A stretch of DNA of 40,340 nucleotides, taken from positions 1 to 40,340 of the forward strand of contig CACIWK010000001.1 of NCBI GenBank assembly GCA_902590345.1. The letters run 5' to 3'. The first letter of the stretch is position 1. Every line of letters starts with the position of its first letter. The notes under the pieces are model-generated. The model was given only the letters and a program-made list of their open reading frames with translations, was not told where the DNA came from and ran no database searches. Source of the DNA: an uncultured Pelagibacteraceae bacterium. Its GTDB lineage: Bacteria > Pseudomonadota > Alphaproteobacteria > Pelagibacterales > AG-422-B15. The position numbers were made by a program, and so were the translations under genes. Below are positions 9,010-16,913 of the stretch, in pieces.

Positions 9010-9818
9010 TCGTCGTAAAGTGACATTCCCTCACCAACATTGAATGACATCGTCAGAGTTGTTGTTGCTTCTGTAAAATTAACTGCATCAGCAAAGACTA
9101 GAGATCCAGTTAATTTGTCTACATCAGCATCGTTCACGGCTAAATTTCCATCTGTATCAACCAAGTAACCACTTATTGATGCAGAAGTGCCATTTAAATT
9201 ATCTGCTGTAGCAACACCTTGAAAAGACCCGCTGTCAAAACTTGTAAGGGTTTCAACAAATTTTCCAGGTGTAATTGCTGAAGATCCGCAAGTTGAACTA
9301 GCAGTAGGTATTGATGAAGATCCCATTGTTCCACTACCTGCTACTGAAGCGCAATAAACTCCTGAAGTACCATCTTGTCCTCCCATAGTCCCATCAAACT
9401 GCATAGCCATAGTAATTCCAAATGTATTATCAATTAACATTACACCATGAGTGTAAGTACCATTTGGTGGCCTAGACATAGTACCTGGAACATCTATTGT
9501 CTGATTTTGTTGAACAGAGAGCGTTGTCCCGGAGGAAGATTCCCAGTTTTTAAAGCAATTATCTAATCCCATCGAAGAAGATGTTGTGGGTGCTGTTGGA
9601 GCTGCTGTACAAAGATACATTTCATACACAATAACTTCATAAGACTCTGGCGCACTTGCACAATACTCACCCTGACCATCAGCTATTACCTCAGCTGCTG
9701 TAAATACTCCATTAGTGATAGTACAACTGTTGACATGGCTATCAGCAAACGAACTTGTGAAAGGAGCAAAAATCAAAAATAAAAATATATTAGTTCTTAT
9801 GATTATGTTGAGATACAT
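8949..9818 (-). CDS. Secreted protein of unknown function
   Basis: I do not recognise a family. The 289-residue product starts with a signal peptide (hydrophobic segment to about residue 25, likely cleaved after SSFADS or nearby). The rest is rich in Ser, Thr, Gly and Asp, with cysteines at intervals, suggesting an exported, disulfide-bearing, beta-rich protein. A stretch near residue 220, DTDGNLAVNDADVDKL, resembles a calcium-binding EF-hand or dockerin loop, but only one is seen. The gene starts 3 bases after the inverse-autotransporter-like barrel gene, so the two are cotranscribed and may act together at the surface. Its C-terminal 19 residues also appear, by the 96-bp repeat, at the end of formate dehydrogenase. 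Confidence 0.8.
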   Translation of the reverse strand: MYLNIIIRTNIFLFLIFAPFTSSFADSHVNSCTITNGVFTAAEVIADGQGEYCASAPESYEVIVYEMYLCTAAPTAPTTSSSMGLDNCFKNWESSSGTTLSVQQNQTIDVPGTMSRPPNGTYTHGVMLIDNTFGITMAMQFDGTMGGQDGTSGVYCASVAGSGTMGSSSIPTASSTCGSSAITPGKFVETLTSFDSGSFQGVATADNLNGTSASISGYLVDTDGNLAVNDADVDKLTGSLVFADAVNFTEATTTLTMSFNVGEGMSLYDDGSDQITFGSGPFQAIITTD

Positions 9819-9821
9819 ATT

Positions 9822-10709
9822 TTAAAACCCACTTGCTTTGATACTTAATGTTGTAGTGACAACTCTAATCTTATTTTCACGCTTTACTGGTTCATACAAT
9901 CTTTCAGCAACGGATGTATACTCAAAATAATTAGCGGAATTACTGTTGAAAGAACTATTACCACTAAGAGGCACAACATAACTTATGTTAGCAAATGAGC
10001 CATCGCCTGTTTTATTGTCATCGATATATCCAATTTCTAAATCGAGGTTGTTACCAATTACATTAAGACCGTACTTCTCTCCTTCTAATTCATAGGAACC
10101 AGCTGCATTTTCAAATTCAAATAAACCTGCAAATATTCTTGCATTTGCTTTTATTGGTAAATGATAATCAAGGCGCATATCCCATCCGTCCATTGCTTCT
10201 TCATCTCTACTAGTCGAAACTTCTTCGATACCTGATGTGGCATCATAAATATTAGATCTCAAATCAAAGACACTACTTACAACCTCAAGGCCTGCTCCAT
10301 TTCTCTGATGTGAGTCATCAAATGCATAATCAAAAAATAAATTTAATCCGAATATAACTTTGTCTTCATTTAGGAGAGTTCTATGTCCAATGCCAAGATT
10401 AATTATTTGGTCATTGTTGTGAAGGTTTAAAGAGTTTTGGTTAAATATTGCGCTTTTACCATACTCAGAAATCATATTTACATTTGTAAGCGAAATTGTT
10501 GGTTTAAAATGCTCTTGTACGCCTAAGTTTAAATCAAGATACTTTACTCTGCTATTTTCTCCTAATAGTGAAGAGACACTTGTACCTAAGCTATTAGCTA
10601 GGCCGTTAAAATATGAAGTAACTCTATTTTCTAAACTAGAGGCACTTGAAATACCTATTAGCAAAAAAATACTTAAGGTTGAATAAATATAAGCTCTAAA
10701 TTTGAACAT
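9822..10709 (-). CDS. Inverse-autotransporter-type outer-membrane beta-barrel protein
   Basis: The 295-residue product begins with a signal peptide (to about residue 24, LIGISSASS). Its body has alternating beta-strand patterns like the intimin/invasin beta-domain family (inverse autotransporters). The best match is the middle: INLGIGHRTLLNEDKVIFGL, then FFDYAFDDSHQRNGAGLEV and GWDMRLDYHLPIKANARIFAG, close to the family pattern of LGLGxR...GVNxFYDYD...RLGxGxE. Unlike intimins there is no long passenger after the barrel; the protein ends near it. The next gene, 3 bases downstream, encodes a separate secreted protein. The family assignment is from pattern, with moderate certainty. Insertion in the outer membrane is inferred. 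Confidence 0.7.
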   Translation of the reverse strand: MFKFRAYIYSTLSIFLLIGISSASSLENRVTSYFNGLANSLGTSVSSLLGENSRVKYLDLNLGVQEHFKPTISLTNVNMISEYGKSAIFNQNSLNLHNNDQIINLGIGHRTLLNEDKVIFGLNLFFDYAFDDSHQRNGAGLEVVSSVFDLRSNIYDATSGIEEVSTSRDEEAMDGWDMRLDYHLPIKANARIFAGLFEFENAAGSYELEGEKYGLNVIGNNLDLEIGYIDDNKTGDGSFANISYVVPLSGNSSFNSNSANYFEYTSVAERLYEPVKRENKIRVVTTTLSIKASGF

Positions 10710-10766
10710 TATTTAATTCTACCAAAAATAGACACACATTACATTAATAAAAATTATGTGATTATT

Positions 10767-10854
10767 TGGTGGCCTCACCCGGACTCGAACCGGGACGGGA
10801 ATAAATCCCAAAGGATTTTAAGTCCTTTGCGTCTACCAATTCCGCCATGAGGCC
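10767..10854 (-). tRNA. tRNA-Leu (anticodon UAA)
   Basis: On the minus strand the 88 bases form a class II tRNA with a long variable arm. The acceptor stem GGCCTCA pairs with TGAGGCC, followed by discriminator A and an encoded CCA. The anticodon loop CTTAAAA gives anticodon UAA, and the T arm GGTTCGAGTCC is present. The long variable arm and the UAA anticodon fix it as leucine. It lies between the proteorhodopsin terminator and the barrel gene. Confidence 0.97.
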
Positions 10855-10910
10855 AATACAATAATTTATAACTCTATGTGTAATTAAGTTCCAGAACTTT
10901 AACAATGGAT

Positions 10911-10936
10911 AAAAAAAAGGGGCCCGAAGGCCCCTT
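10911..10936 (-). terminator. Rho-independent terminator of the proteorhodopsin gene
   Basis: On the minus strand an eight-base-pair stem AAGGGGCC / GGCCCCTT closes a TTCG tetraloop (10925-10928) and runs into at least eight Ts. The UUCG loop and GC-rich stem stand out in this AT-rich window. It lies 24 bases after the proteorhodopsin stop and would end its transcript before tRNA-Leu. Confidence 0.93.
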
Positions 10937-10960
10937 CTTTATTATTTACTTTGCAGTTAA

Positions 10961-11653
10961 TTAATTGCTGTCTGATACTGCAGCTACATAAATAGCCATA
11001 CCAAATGCAATTTTATTAACAAAGTCTGCAAGGTTATAGATTAAGTTCAATGAACCAGCGTCAACGCCGCCACCGAAGTAACCTACAGCATAACCGATTG
11101 GATAAATTGCCCATCCGACTGTAACAATTAATCTCAATGCGTTAAATGCAGTCTGACCAGCAGCGTTTCCACTACCAGCACTTGCCTTGCTTGCTTCACC
11201 TGCAAAAACCTCGTAGATGATATATAACCATCCAGCCATACCTATTACGAAGGCTAGAGTTACATTCATCGCTCCAGTTTCACCCATGTAACCGAAGACA
11301 AGCATAATTATTGATGCTATTAATAGTCTCCAGAAAAGGCTTGAAGCAACAGCAGTCATTGCTGCAAGAATTACATAGAATTCTACGATTTGTAGAGGCA
11401 CAGTAATTAACCAGTCAATATAACGAAGGACTGTTGGTGAGTCACCAGTAGCAACCCATACACCTCTCATGTAGAAGTAGTGCCACGCCGCAATACCAGT
11501 AACCAAACCAGCTACTGTAAGGGACGTTTTCCATTTAGCTGCTACACGATCTCTTTCAAGAAAGAAGAAAGCAGTAGCGGCAACCATGGCCATAGAGATC
11601 AACCAAAACGAAATCGCAACGTGATCTCCGGGATTTAGCATTAATACTTTCAT
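10961..11653 (-). CDS. Proteorhodopsin, blue-light type, no signal peptide
   Basis: This is a seven-helix retinal protein that pumps protons outward across the inner membrane in light. Residues are given here, with standard green-proteorhodopsin numbers in parentheses: His58 (75), proton acceptor Asp80 (97), Gln88 at the spectral-tuning site (105), proton donor Glu91 (108) and retinal-binding Lys214 (231) in NLADFVNKI. Gln at the tuning site indicates blue absorption, as in open-ocean forms. At 230 residues it is shorter than typical proteorhodopsins because the cleavable signal peptide is missing. An in-frame TAA lies 10 codons upstream of the ATG, so no longer start exists. An AAGGGGA ribosome-binding site precedes the ATG. 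It is a single-gene unit with a strong terminator. No retinal-synthesis gene (blh, crt) is in the window. Confidence 0.97.
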   Translation of the reverse strand: MKVLMLNPGDHVAISFWLISMAMVAATAFFFLERDRVAAKWKTSLTVAGLVTGIAAWHYFYMRGVWVATGDSPTVLRYIDWLITVPLQIVEFYVILAAMTAVASSLFWRLLIASIIMLVFGYMGETGAMNVTLAFVIGMAGWLYIIYEVFAGEASKASAGSGNAAGQTAFNALRLIVTVGWAIYPIGYAVGYFGGGVDAGSLNLIYNLADFVNKIAFGMAIYVAAVSDSN

Positions 11654-11777
11654 GTTTATTTTCCCCTTAATTTTATAAAATTAGGCAATTATTATTGAGA
11701 ATCCTTCTTAAGTAAATATTAAAAAAATAATAATAATAAATAAAATCAATTACTTAGAGATTTGTGGATAAAAATTA

Positions 11778-12500
11778 TTAATACTTTGTATCATAATTTT
11801 TAACTAATTCCTTTAATTCTGTATCACATTTTGACAGCTGATCATCGCTCGTTGAACGCATAACAATTGATGTTCCAAATCTATTTTCTTTGCTAAATGG
11901 ATAACTGCCTATTTCAACAGAGCTATATTTTGCCTGAAGGTTAGTGAGTATCTCAGCGACATTGCTTTCAGGTGTAAAAATATCAACTGATTTAGATTTT
12001 ACTATATCCCCTTTCTTAAGGAATTGGCGAGCTCCTTCCAACATTCCTTGCATAATTCCTGGTATACCAGCCAAAACAAATACATTGTCCATTTTAAACC
12101 CTGGCGCTCTACTGACTGGATTTTCAATGAGCTCTGAGCCAACAGGCATCTTTGTCATCTTCATTCGAGCTTCTGTAAGCTCTCCATCTTTATAATACTC
12201 TTTTAATATTGAGAGTGCTCCCTGATTTATTTCCAAATCAACAGAAAATGCTTTAGCGATTGACTCTGATGTTATGTCGTCGTGCGTTGGTCCAATACCA
12301 CCAGTGGTAAACACATAGTCATAAGTTTTTCTTAAATAGTTAACTGTCTCAACAATCACATCCTCTTCGTCACGAATTACTCTGACTTCTGTTAATTGAA
12401 TACCTATTTCATTCAACCAATTTGCAAGATATGATAGATTCTTATCTTGTGTACGACCTGATAAAATTTCATTACCTATAATAATCAATGATGCTTTCAT
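11778..12500 (-). CDS. CinA-like molybdopterin-binding-domain protein
   Basis: The 240-residue product is the short, single-domain form of the CinA N-terminal (MoCF-biosynthesis-like) family. It has IIGNEILSGRTQDKN at the start, TGGIGPTHDDIT in the middle and FVLAGIPGIMQGML further on, as in alphaproteobacterial 'competence/damage-inducible protein A' homologues. Relatives have been linked to pyrophosphatase activity on nucleotide derivatives such as ADP-ribose or FAD. The C-terminal nicotinamide-nucleotide amidase domain of full CinA is absent, so the exact role is uncertain. Its start codon lies only 6 bases from that of the divergent sfsA gene. Confidence 0.9.
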   Translation of the reverse strand: MKASLIIIGNEILSGRTQDKNLSYLANWLNEIGIQLTEVRVIRDEEDVIVETVNYLRKTYDYVFTTGGIGPTHDDITSESIAKAFSVDLEINQGALSILKEYYKDGELTEARMKMTKMPVGSELIENPVSRAPGFKMDNVFVLAGIPGIMQGMLEGARQFLKKGDIVKSKSVDIFTPESNVAEILTNLQAKYSSVEIGSYPFSKENRFGTSIVMRSTSDDQLSKCDTELKELVKNYDTKY

Positions 12501-12506
12501 AAGCTT

Positions 12507-13208
12507 ATGTCAAAAAATTCGAAAAATTTCCTCACTGGTAAGTTCATAAAGAGATATAAGAGATTTTTTGTAGATGTTCAACTTGATAGTAAAAAAATTG
12601 TCACAGCTCATTGTCCTAATACAGGCTCTATGATGGGATTGCTTGAAAAAGATAATTTGGTCTATTTAACAGAAGCAGATGATCCTAACCGAAAACTAAA
12701 ATTTACTTTAGAAGCTATTCAATCAAACGGGGCAATGGTTGGAGTAAATACTCATCGAGCTAATCGAATTGTTGAGGAAGCAATAAGCAATGGCAAAATT
12801 TCAGAGCTAGGAAAAATTGTATCATTCAAAAGAGAAGTTAAATATGGACAAAATTCTAGAATTGACTTTTTAGTTCAAAAAAAAAATGAAGAAATATACG
12901 TTGAAGTTAAAAATGTTACTTTATCGAGAGACAAATCAATTGCAGAATTTCCTGATGCGGTCACTGAAAGAGGACTAAAGCATTTAAATGAGCTATCCAC
13001 TCTTCCAACCAAGTCTATTAGAGCGGTCATGCTTTTCTTAGTCCAAAGAGATGATTGCAGTAAGTTTAAGATCGCTGCAGATATTGATAGTAAATATGCA
13101 GATACTTTTAAAAAGGTTAAAAAAATGGGTGTTGAGCCTTTATGTTATGACTGTTCTTTTAATAGAAATGGTATAAGTGTTAATAAAAAAATAAAGATAT
13201 TAAATTGA
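12507..13208 (+). CDS. sfsA: SfsA family protein (sugar fermentation stimulation homologue)
   Basis: SfsA proteins bind DNA and have a nuclease-like core; the E. coli name comes from an effect on maltose metabolism and the cellular role is unsettled. The 233-residue product shows the family's RYKRFFVDVQL, TAHCPNTGSMMGL, RIDFLVQ and VEVKNVTL segments, with the acidic and lysine residues of the last two forming a restriction-nuclease-like active site. The only plausible start is the ATG at 12507, 6 bases from the divergent cinA-like start. Its stop overlaps the TTG start of map by 4 bases, the usual alphaproteobacterial sfsA-map order. Confidence 0.94.
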   Translation: MSKNSKNFLTGKFIKRYKRFFVDVQLDSKKIVTAHCPNTGSMMGLLEKDNLVYLTEADDPNRKLKFTLEAIQSNGAMVGVNTHRANRIVEEAISNGKISELGKIVSFKREVKYGQNSRIDFLVQKKNEEIYVEVKNVTLSRDKSIAEFPDAVTERGLKHLNELSTLPTKSIRAVMLFLVQRDDCSKFKIAADIDSKYADTFKKVKKMGVEPLCYDCSFNRNGISVNKKIKILN

Positions 13209-13975
13209 ATAACACTATTCATAGTTCTGATGATTTTGAAGGGATGCGAAAAGCAGGTAATCTTGCAGCATCTACATTGGATCTACTTGTTGAAAAAGTA
13301 AAACCAGGTGTTTCCACTGAAGATTTAGATAATATTGCATTTGATTATATAGTCCGTAATGGAGGTCTTATTGCCCCTTTATTTTATAAGGGCTATCCTA
13401 AGTCAGTTTGTACTTCAATTAATCACGTAATATGTCATGGAATTCCTTCATCAAGAATTTTAGAAAATGGAGATATTGTGAATATCGATGTAACAGTAAT
13501 TGTTGATGGTTGGCATGGCGATACTAGTCGCATGTTTCCTGTTGGAAAAATAAATGCCAAAGCACAAAAATTAATTGATTGCACTTTTCAAGCAATGCAT
13601 GAAGGCATTAATGCTGCTCAACCTGATGCAACATTAGGTGATATTGGTAATGCAATTCAAACGTATGCAGAAAAACAAAACTACAGTGTTGTTCGTGATT
13701 TTTGTGGTCATGGACTAGGAAAAGTTTTTCATGAGTTTCCAAACATTCTACACTACGGGGATAAAGGTAAAGGTGAAAGAATTGAACCAGGAATGTTTTT
13801 TACAGTAGAACCGATGATTAATTTTGGAAAATATGATGTTAGAATGTTAGGCGATGGTTGGACGGCTGTTACAAAAGATAAAAGTTTGTCAGCACAATTT
13901 GAGCATAGTATTGGCATTACCAACGATGGTGTAGAAATTTTTACAAAATCACCTGCTGGGCTTGATAAACCGTAA
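13205..13975 (+). CDS. map: Methionine aminopeptidase, type I
   Basis: This metalloenzyme removes the initiator methionine from new proteins. The 256-residue product has the five metal ligands in their usual contexts: Asp in VNIDVTVIVDGWHGDTSR (two), His in GHGLGKVFHEFPNI, Glu in FFTVEPMIN and Glu in AQFEHSIGI. The zinc-finger extension of some forms is absent. It starts with TTG at 13205, overlapping the sfsA stop (TTGA). The next ATG would remove conserved residues before EGMRKAG, so the TTG start is preferred. Overlap implies translational coupling with sfsA. Confidence 0.96.
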   Translation: MNNTIHSSDDFEGMRKAGNLAASTLDLLVEKVKPGVSTEDLDNIAFDYIVRNGGLIAPLFYKGYPKSVCTSINHVICHGIPSSRILENGDIVNIDVTVIVDGWHGDTSRMFPVGKINAKAQKLIDCTFQAMHEGINAAQPDATLGDIGNAIQTYAEKQNYSVVRDFCGHGLGKVFHEFPNILHYGDKGKGERIEPGMFFTVEPMINFGKYDVRMLGDGWTAVTKDKSLSAQFEHSIGITNDGVEIFTKSPAGLDKP

Positions 13976-13999
13976 ATTAAAGATTAAAAACATACTTAT

Positions 14000-15292
14000 A
14001 TGATCCCTCGTTATTCTAGAGCCGAGATGACTGACGTTTGGAGCTCTAACTCTAAATTTAAAATATGGCTTGATATTGAACTCTACGCTTGCGAAGCCAT
14101 GGAGAAATTAGGAACTGTTCCTAAGGGAACAAGTAAAAAAATTAGATCAAAAGCAAAGATTAATGAAAAGAGAATTGATCAAATTGAAAAAAAAGTGAAA
14201 CACGATGTAATTGCTTTTTTAACAACAATTTCTGAATACGCGGGTCCACCTGCAAGATTTCTTCACCAAGGTCTAACTTCTTCAGATATTTTAGATACAG
14301 CCTTTAATGTTCAACTAAAACAGTCCTCGGTCATCATTGAGAAGGAACTATTAAATTTACTAAAATCATTAAAAAAGATTGCAACAAAGCACAAGAACAC
14401 ACCTTGCATTGGAAGAAGTCATGGGATACATGCCGAACCCACAACCTTTGGAATTAAAATGGCATCTTTTTATGCAGAATTTCAAAGGAATCATAAGCGT
14501 TTTCTAAAAGCGATCGAAGAAATAAATATATGCGCGATTTCAGGAGCAGTCGGCAATTACGCAAATATTGATCCACGTGTTGAACAGCACGTTGCAAAAA
14601 AGTTGGGCATGAAAGCAGAAACGATTTCAACTCAAATAATTCCAAGAGATCGTCACGCAGTATATTTTAATACTCTTGCAGTAATTGCAAGTTCGATTGA
14701 ACGTTTAGCTACCGAGATAAGACATTTACAAAGAACCGAGGTTTTAGAAGTTGAAGAATTTTTTTCAAAAGGACAAAAAGGGTCATCAGCGATGCCTCAC
14801 AAAAGAAATCCAGTTCTGACTGAGAATTTAACTGGACTGGCTAGACTGATTAGAGGTTATACGGTTCCTGCTTTAGAAAATATTACTCTTTGGCATGAAA
14901 GAGACATATCGCATTCAAGTGTAGAGAGAATAATGGCGCCAGATGCAAATATTATAATCGACTTTGCACTTTCACGAATGAATAATGTGATATCAAATCT
15001 TGTTGTATATCCAAAAAATATGAAAACTAATTTAGATAGATTAAAAAAACTGCCAATGTCAGAAGGTTTAATGCTCGCAATGACTCAAAAAGGTTTATCG
15101 CGAGAAAATGCGTACAAGATAGTTCAACGTAATGCAATGGAGGTATGGAAAACGAATACAGATTTTGAGGTAATACTTAACAAAGATGAAGAATTAAAAA
15201 AATACCTAAGCAAAAAAGAGATATCAAAAATTTTAGATTTAAAACACGCCGCTCGCAGAACTGACTATATTTTCAAAAAAGTTTTTAAGTAA
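14000..15292 (+). CDS. purB: Adenylosuccinate lyase
   Basis: PurB catalyses two steps of purine synthesis: release of fumarate from SAICAR, and from adenylosuccinate to give AMP. The 430-residue product has the fumarase/aspartase-superfamily signature GSSAMPHKRNP with the mobile catalytic serine. It also has HQGLTSSDILDTA and GRSHGIHAEPTTFG with the catalytic-site histidines. It starts MIPRYSRAEMTDVW, the typical N-terminus. It lies 24 bases after map and about 650 bases before the purCSQL cluster, separated from it by two minus-strand genes. Confidence 0.97.
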   Translation: MIPRYSRAEMTDVWSSNSKFKIWLDIELYACEAMEKLGTVPKGTSKKIRSKAKINEKRIDQIEKKVKHDVIAFLTTISEYAGPPARFLHQGLTSSDILDTAFNVQLKQSSVIIEKELLNLLKSLKKIATKHKNTPCIGRSHGIHAEPTTFGIKMASFYAEFQRNHKRFLKAIEEINICAISGAVGNYANIDPRVEQHVAKKLGMKAETISTQIIPRDRHAVYFNTLAVIASSIERLATEIRHLQRTEVLEVEEFFSKGQKGSSAMPHKRNPVLTENLTGLARLIRGYTVPALENITLWHERDISHSSVERIMAPDANIIIDFALSRMNNVISNLVVYPKNMKTNLDRLKKLPMSEGLMLAMTQKGLSRENAYKIVQRNAMEVWKTNTDFEVILNKDEELKKYLSKKEISKILDLKHAARRTDYIFKKVFK

Positions 15293-15293
15293 T

Positions 15294-15533
15294 TTAATTT
15301 GAATAGTAAATTGCAACAGCAAATAAACCAAAAATCAGCGCATAAGCACCTGCATAGTAAAATACGACATAATTAGAACGATCAATCATATCCACTAAAG
15401 AAGCTTTCTTTTTATTAACTGATTTTTTCTTTGTTGATTTCTTAACAATCCTTTTTTTAGTAACTTGCTTCTTTTTTTTGGTTACTTTCTTTTTTACCGA
15501 CTTTTTCTTTTTTTGGGCAAACTGATACTTCAT
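15294..15533 (-). CDS. Lysine-rich single-pass membrane protein of unknown function
   Basis: I recognise no family. The 79-residue product has two parts. Residues 8-45 are almost entirely lysine with Ser, Thr, Val and Arg, like the tail of histone H1 or of alphaproteobacterial lysine-rich DNA-binding proteins. Residues about 50-77 (NYVVFYYAGAYALIFGLFAVAIYY) form one hydrophobic helix near the C-terminus. It may therefore be a tail-anchored protein with a cytoplasmic basic arm able to touch nucleic acid or acidic lipid; that is inference. It follows DUF1476 by 9 bases, so is probably in its operon, and its stop is 1 base from the purB stop. Low-complexity A-runs make frameshift errors possible. 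Confidence 0.65.
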   Translation of the reverse strand: MKYQFAQKKKKSVKKKVTKKKKQVTKKRIVKKSTKKKSVNKKKASLVDMIDRSNYVVFYYAGAYALIFGLFAVAIYYSN

Positions 15534-15542
15534 AAAAAACTC

Positions 15543-15872
15543 TTATATGTTGTCTTTACCAATAATTTCTTCTTTTGCTTGAAGTAAAAATTGATCCATA
15601 CTTTGTCTTAATTCGTCGTCTGAAATTGTAATACCTTTATCGTCAAAGTCCTTTCTAACCTTTCTGAAAACATCCATATCCCCATCTTCTTCAAGATCTG
15701 ATTTTACAACCTCTGCAAAATATTCTTCAACAGCCGGGCCTGATATACCTAATTTTTCAGCTGCCCACACACCTAAATACTTATTTCTACGGGCTAATAT
15801 TTTAAACTCTAGTTCCTGGTCACGAGCAAACTTACCCTCGAAACCTTTTTTTCTCTCATCAAGTTTTTTCAT
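15543..15872 (-). CDS. DUF1476 family protein (ATP synthase inhibitor zeta subunit-like)
   Basis: DUF1476 proteins are small alphaproteobacterial proteins; the Paracoccus member is the zeta inhibitor of the F1-ATPase, blocking ATP hydrolysis. The 109-residue product has the normal length and the family's features: KLDERKKGFEGKFARDQELEFKILARRNKYLGVWAAEKLG at the N-terminus, followed by an acidic middle and ISDDELRQSMDQFLLQAKEEI at the end. The N-terminal part is the inhibitory segment in the characterised protein. It diverges from purC across a 72-base gap, an arrangement seen in other alphaproteobacteria. This gene is one of the best taxonomic markers in the window. Confidence 0.94.
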   Translation of the reverse strand: MKKLDERKKGFEGKFARDQELEFKILARRNKYLGVWAAEKLGISGPAVEEYFAEVVKSDLEEDGDMDVFRKVRKDFDDKGITISDDELRQSMDQFLLQAKEEIIGKDNI

Positions 15873-15944
15873 GATTTTTTGTACTTTTGAATGAATTTAA
15901 TTTAATTTAAGCACTTATCTTAACAAATATTTTTATTACCTGCA

Positions 15945-16664
15945 ATGAGATCATCTAAAACTTTATATGAAGGTAAGGCTAAAAAAATTATTAAAGGGCC
16001 TAAAAAAAACACACTCATTCAAATTTTTAAAGACGATGCTACAGCCTATAATAAAAAGAAACATAAAATTTTTAAAGGCAAAGGCGTACTTAACAATCAT
16101 ATTTCTGCACACATAATGCAGTATCTTAAGTCAAAACGCATCCCAACACATTTTGAAGAAAAGCTGAATGACCGTGAGCAACTTATAAAAAAATGTGAAA
16201 TTATTCCGATTGAATTTGTTGTAAGAAATATAACAGCTGGTTCTATTGCAAAAAAATTAGGTATTAAAGAAGGATTAAAGCTTAAAAAACCTTTACTAGA
16301 ATATTATTACAAAGAAGACAGTTTGGATGACCCAATGATTTCAAGAGACCACCTTATCACTTTTGGCTGGGCAACAAACTCTGAGCTAAAAAAAATAGAT
16401 AAAATGTCTCTTCAAATTAATAAGCACTTAAGAAGTCTTTTTTTTAAAAAGAATATCATACTTGTAGATTTCAAAATTGAATTCGGTAGACTCTCATCGA
16501 ACCCCAAAAAAATTGTATTAGCTGATGAAATAAGTCCTGATTCTTGTCGATTATGGGATAAAAAAACTAATAAGAAACTTGATAAGGATGTGTTCAGAAG
16601 AAACCTCGGCAGTTTATTAAGTGCATATGAGGAGGTTGCCTCAAGATTAGGAATCGTGCATTAA
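15945..16664 (+). CDS. purC: SAICAR synthetase (phosphoribosylaminoimidazole-succinocarboxamide synthase)
   Basis: PurC joins CAIR and aspartate with ATP to give SAICAR in de novo purine synthesis. The 239-residue product is the standard length. It has LYEGKAKKI near the start, FKDDATAYN, IPIEFVVRNITAGS, DFKIEFGR and LADEISPDSCRLWDKKT, which together make the nucleotide and substrate sites. It is unusually lysine-rich, as expected for a low-GC genome. It starts the purC-purS-purQ-purL run, with purS 6 bases downstream. Confidence 0.97.
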   Translation: MRSSKTLYEGKAKKIIKGPKKNTLIQIFKDDATAYNKKKHKIFKGKGVLNNHISAHIMQYLKSKRIPTHFEEKLNDREQLIKKCEIIPIEFVVRNITAGSIAKKLGIKEGLKLKKPLLEYYYKEDSLDDPMISRDHLITFGWATNSELKKIDKMSLQINKHLRSLFFKKNIILVDFKIEFGRLSSNPKKIVLADEISPDSCRLWDKKTNKKLDKDVFRRNLGSLLSAYEEVASRLGIVH

Positions 16665-16670
16665 AGTCTA

Positions 16671-16913
16671 ATGCTAGCCAAAATTCATATCACATTAAAA
16701 AAAGATGTACTTGATCCTCAAGGCTCAGTTATTGCAAATTCACTGAAATCTCTTGGATTCGACAACGTTAATGATGTCAGACAGGGAAAATTCATAGAAC
16801 TTGAAATCAACAGTAACAATAAAGAGGAAGCTGAGAAGCAGTGTAATGATATGTGTGAGAAACTATTGGCTAACTTAGTTATTGAAGACTACTCAGTAGA
16901 AATTGAAAATTAA
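16671..16913 (+). CDS. purS: FGAM synthase subunit PurS
   Basis: PurS is the small structural subunit of the three-part formylglycinamidine ribonucleotide synthase; it links PurQ to the small PurL and helps pass ammonia. The 80-residue product has the typical ITLKKDVLDPQGSVIANSLKSLGF start and a conserved VRQGKFIELEI core. It abuts purQ with no spacer. The three-subunit form fits the 732-residue PurL encoded further on. Confidence 0.96.
   Translation: MLAKIHITLKKDVLDPQGSVIANSLKSLGFDNVNDVRQGKFIELEINSNNKEEAEKQCNDMCEKLLANLVIEDYSVEIEN

Noticed and set aside
10767-10854. A tRNA-linked attachment site for an integrated element
   Set aside because: No second copy of the tRNA 3' end and no integrase are found in the window.
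11690-11745. A promoter for proteorhodopsin in the AT-rich run upstream
   Set aside because: Several weak -35 and -10 look-alikes occur but none has acceptable spacing, so no site is called.
15410-15515. A tandem DNA repeat in the lysine-rich gene
   Set aside because: The runs reflect repeated lysine codons without a fixed period, so it is low complexity, not a true repeat array.
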